From contig CADBOW010000146.1 in assembly GCA_902796375.1 (NCBI GenBank), positions 1 through 7,708 of the forward strand: a DNA stretch of 7,708 nt. The letters run 5' to 3'. This DNA is from an uncultured Lachnospiraceae bacterium (GTDB taxonomy: Bacteria; Bacillota; Clostridia; Lachnospirales; Lachnospiraceae). The translations under genes were made by a program, and so were the position numbers. Under the pieces are notes generated by a model, which worked only from the letters and a program-made list of their open reading frames with translations, did no database searches and was not told where the DNA came from. Of the stretch, positions 7,250 through 7,708 are shown piece by piece. Positions within the stretch are counted from its first letter, which is position 1. Every line of letters begins with the position of its first letter.

Positions 7250-7281
7250 GTATTTCAGGAAACAGAAGGAGAGAAAAGAGT

Positions 7282-7708
7282 ATGAAATGTCCCGTTTGCA
7301 ACACGGAATTTGATCCGGCCTATGGAGCATGTCCTGTCTGCGGAGCGGTGGTAAGCAATCCGCAGCCGCAGAGCCAGACACAGAGCCAGCCGCAGCAGCC
7401 ACAGGGTCAGCCACAGCAGATGCAGGGTCAGCCCCAGCAGCAGGTTGATCCGCAGCAGATGACTTCGCAGTGGATTCCGCCGGAGCTGCAGTCGCAGCAA
7501 TTGCAGCCCCAGCAGTACGTACAGCCGCAGGGCCAGCCCCAGCAGTACGTACAGCTCCAGCAGCCGCAGGGTCAGCCCCAGCAGTATGTACAGCCCCAGC
7601 AGATGCAGGGTCAGTCCCAGCAGTATGTACAACCCCAGCAGATGCAGGGTCAGTCCCAGCAGTATGTTCAGCAACAATACGTTCAGCCCCAGGGCGGTCA
7701 GCAGCAAT
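7282..7708 (+). CDS. Zinc-ribbon protein with Gln/Pro-rich repeat tail, 3' end missing
   Basis: An ATG at 7282 opens a frame that runs without a stop to the window edge (142 complete codons). GGAG at 7268-7271 lies ten bases upstream. Residues 1-21 form a short zinc ribbon with two knuckles, CPVC at 3-6 and CPVC at 17-20. From residue 27 on, about half of all residues are glutamine, with Pro, Gly, Met, Ser, Tyr and Val. The region from about 74 contains repeats of the form QPQQMQGQSQQYV. Similar bacterial proteins often carry a zinc ribbon, a disordered linker and then membrane helices or another domain, but that part is outside the window, so function cannot be given. The opposite strand also has a long open frame here, which is a leucine-rich mirror of the CAG codons. 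The Cys knuckles, ribosome binding site and repeat structure all support the + strand. Confidence 0.8.
   Translation, partial: MKCPVCNTEFDPAYGACPVCGAVVSNPQPQSQTQSQPQQPQGQPQQMQGQPQQQVDPQQMTSQWIPPELQSQQLQPQQYVQPQGQPQQYVQLQQPQGQPQQYVQPQQMQGQSQQYVQPQQMQGQSQQYVQQQYVQPQGGQQQ
7501..7683 (+). repeat. In-frame 39-base (13-residue) repeats in the zinc-ribbon gene
   Basis: Units end in tyrosine-valine: 7501-7521 (partial), 7522-7551 (10 residues), 7552-7590, 7591-7629 and 7630-7668 (13 residues each), then a short 7669-7683. The copies at 7591-7629 and 7630-7668 differ at only two of 39 bases, which points to recent duplication. All unit lengths are multiples of three, so the frame is kept, as expected under selection on the protein. 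Confidence 0.85.

Noticed and set aside
7255..7707. A minus-strand leucine-rich frame at the right end that looks like a membrane or LRR protein.
   Set aside because: It is the complement of CAG-rich repeats (CTG = Leu). The + strand has a ribosome binding site, an ATG, a Cys4 zinc ribbon and in-frame repeat units.

Overview
The window reads as chromosomal DNA of an anaerobic, gut-type Firmicute, most likely a Lachnospiraceae-like member of the Clostridia. This rests on strong GGAGG-type ribosome binding sites, one TTG start, moderately high G+C with very few TTA, CTA or TCA codons (judged by eye), and a full-length protein of the butyryl-CoA:acetate CoA-transferase family. All six genes lie on the + strand. 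I see no tRNA, rRNA, CRISPR array, insertion sequence or phage gene.

Layout. (1) 1-726 is the 3' part of a PgeF/YfiH (laccase-domain) gene whose beginning lies before the window; a good intrinsic terminator follows at 741-782. (2) 826-3782 looks like an operon of three genes with gaps of 20 and 24 bases: a G3E/COG0523 (CobW-like) GTPase with a degenerate metal-binding motif, a MntP-type manganese exporter starting at TTG, and the CoA-transferase. (3) 3779-3910 is a purine-rich degenerate tandem repeat with a period near 32 bases. It covers the CoA-transferase stop codon and almost all of the gap before the next gene. (4) 3924-7115 is a complete GH2 beta-galactosidase of the LacZ type with both catalytic glutamates. 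(5) 7116-7281 is another purine-rich spacer, with alternating 13/14-base repeats. (6) 7282 to the window end is a gene cut by the edge; it encodes an N-terminal zinc ribbon followed by a Gln/Pro-rich tract built in part from 13-residue repeats.

How the genes fit together. The GTPase and MntP suggest a metal-homeostasis pair. The CoA-transferase and beta-galactosidase fit a saccharolytic, acid-producing fermenter, but nothing shows that they act together. No terminator is visible between 826 and the window end, so read-through from the GTPase promoter into later genes is possible but unproven.

I found no clear new multi-gene system. The most unusual items are the altered CxCC motif of the GTPase, the repeat-filled purine-rich spacers, and the zinc-ribbon protein with its expanding Gln-rich repeats.
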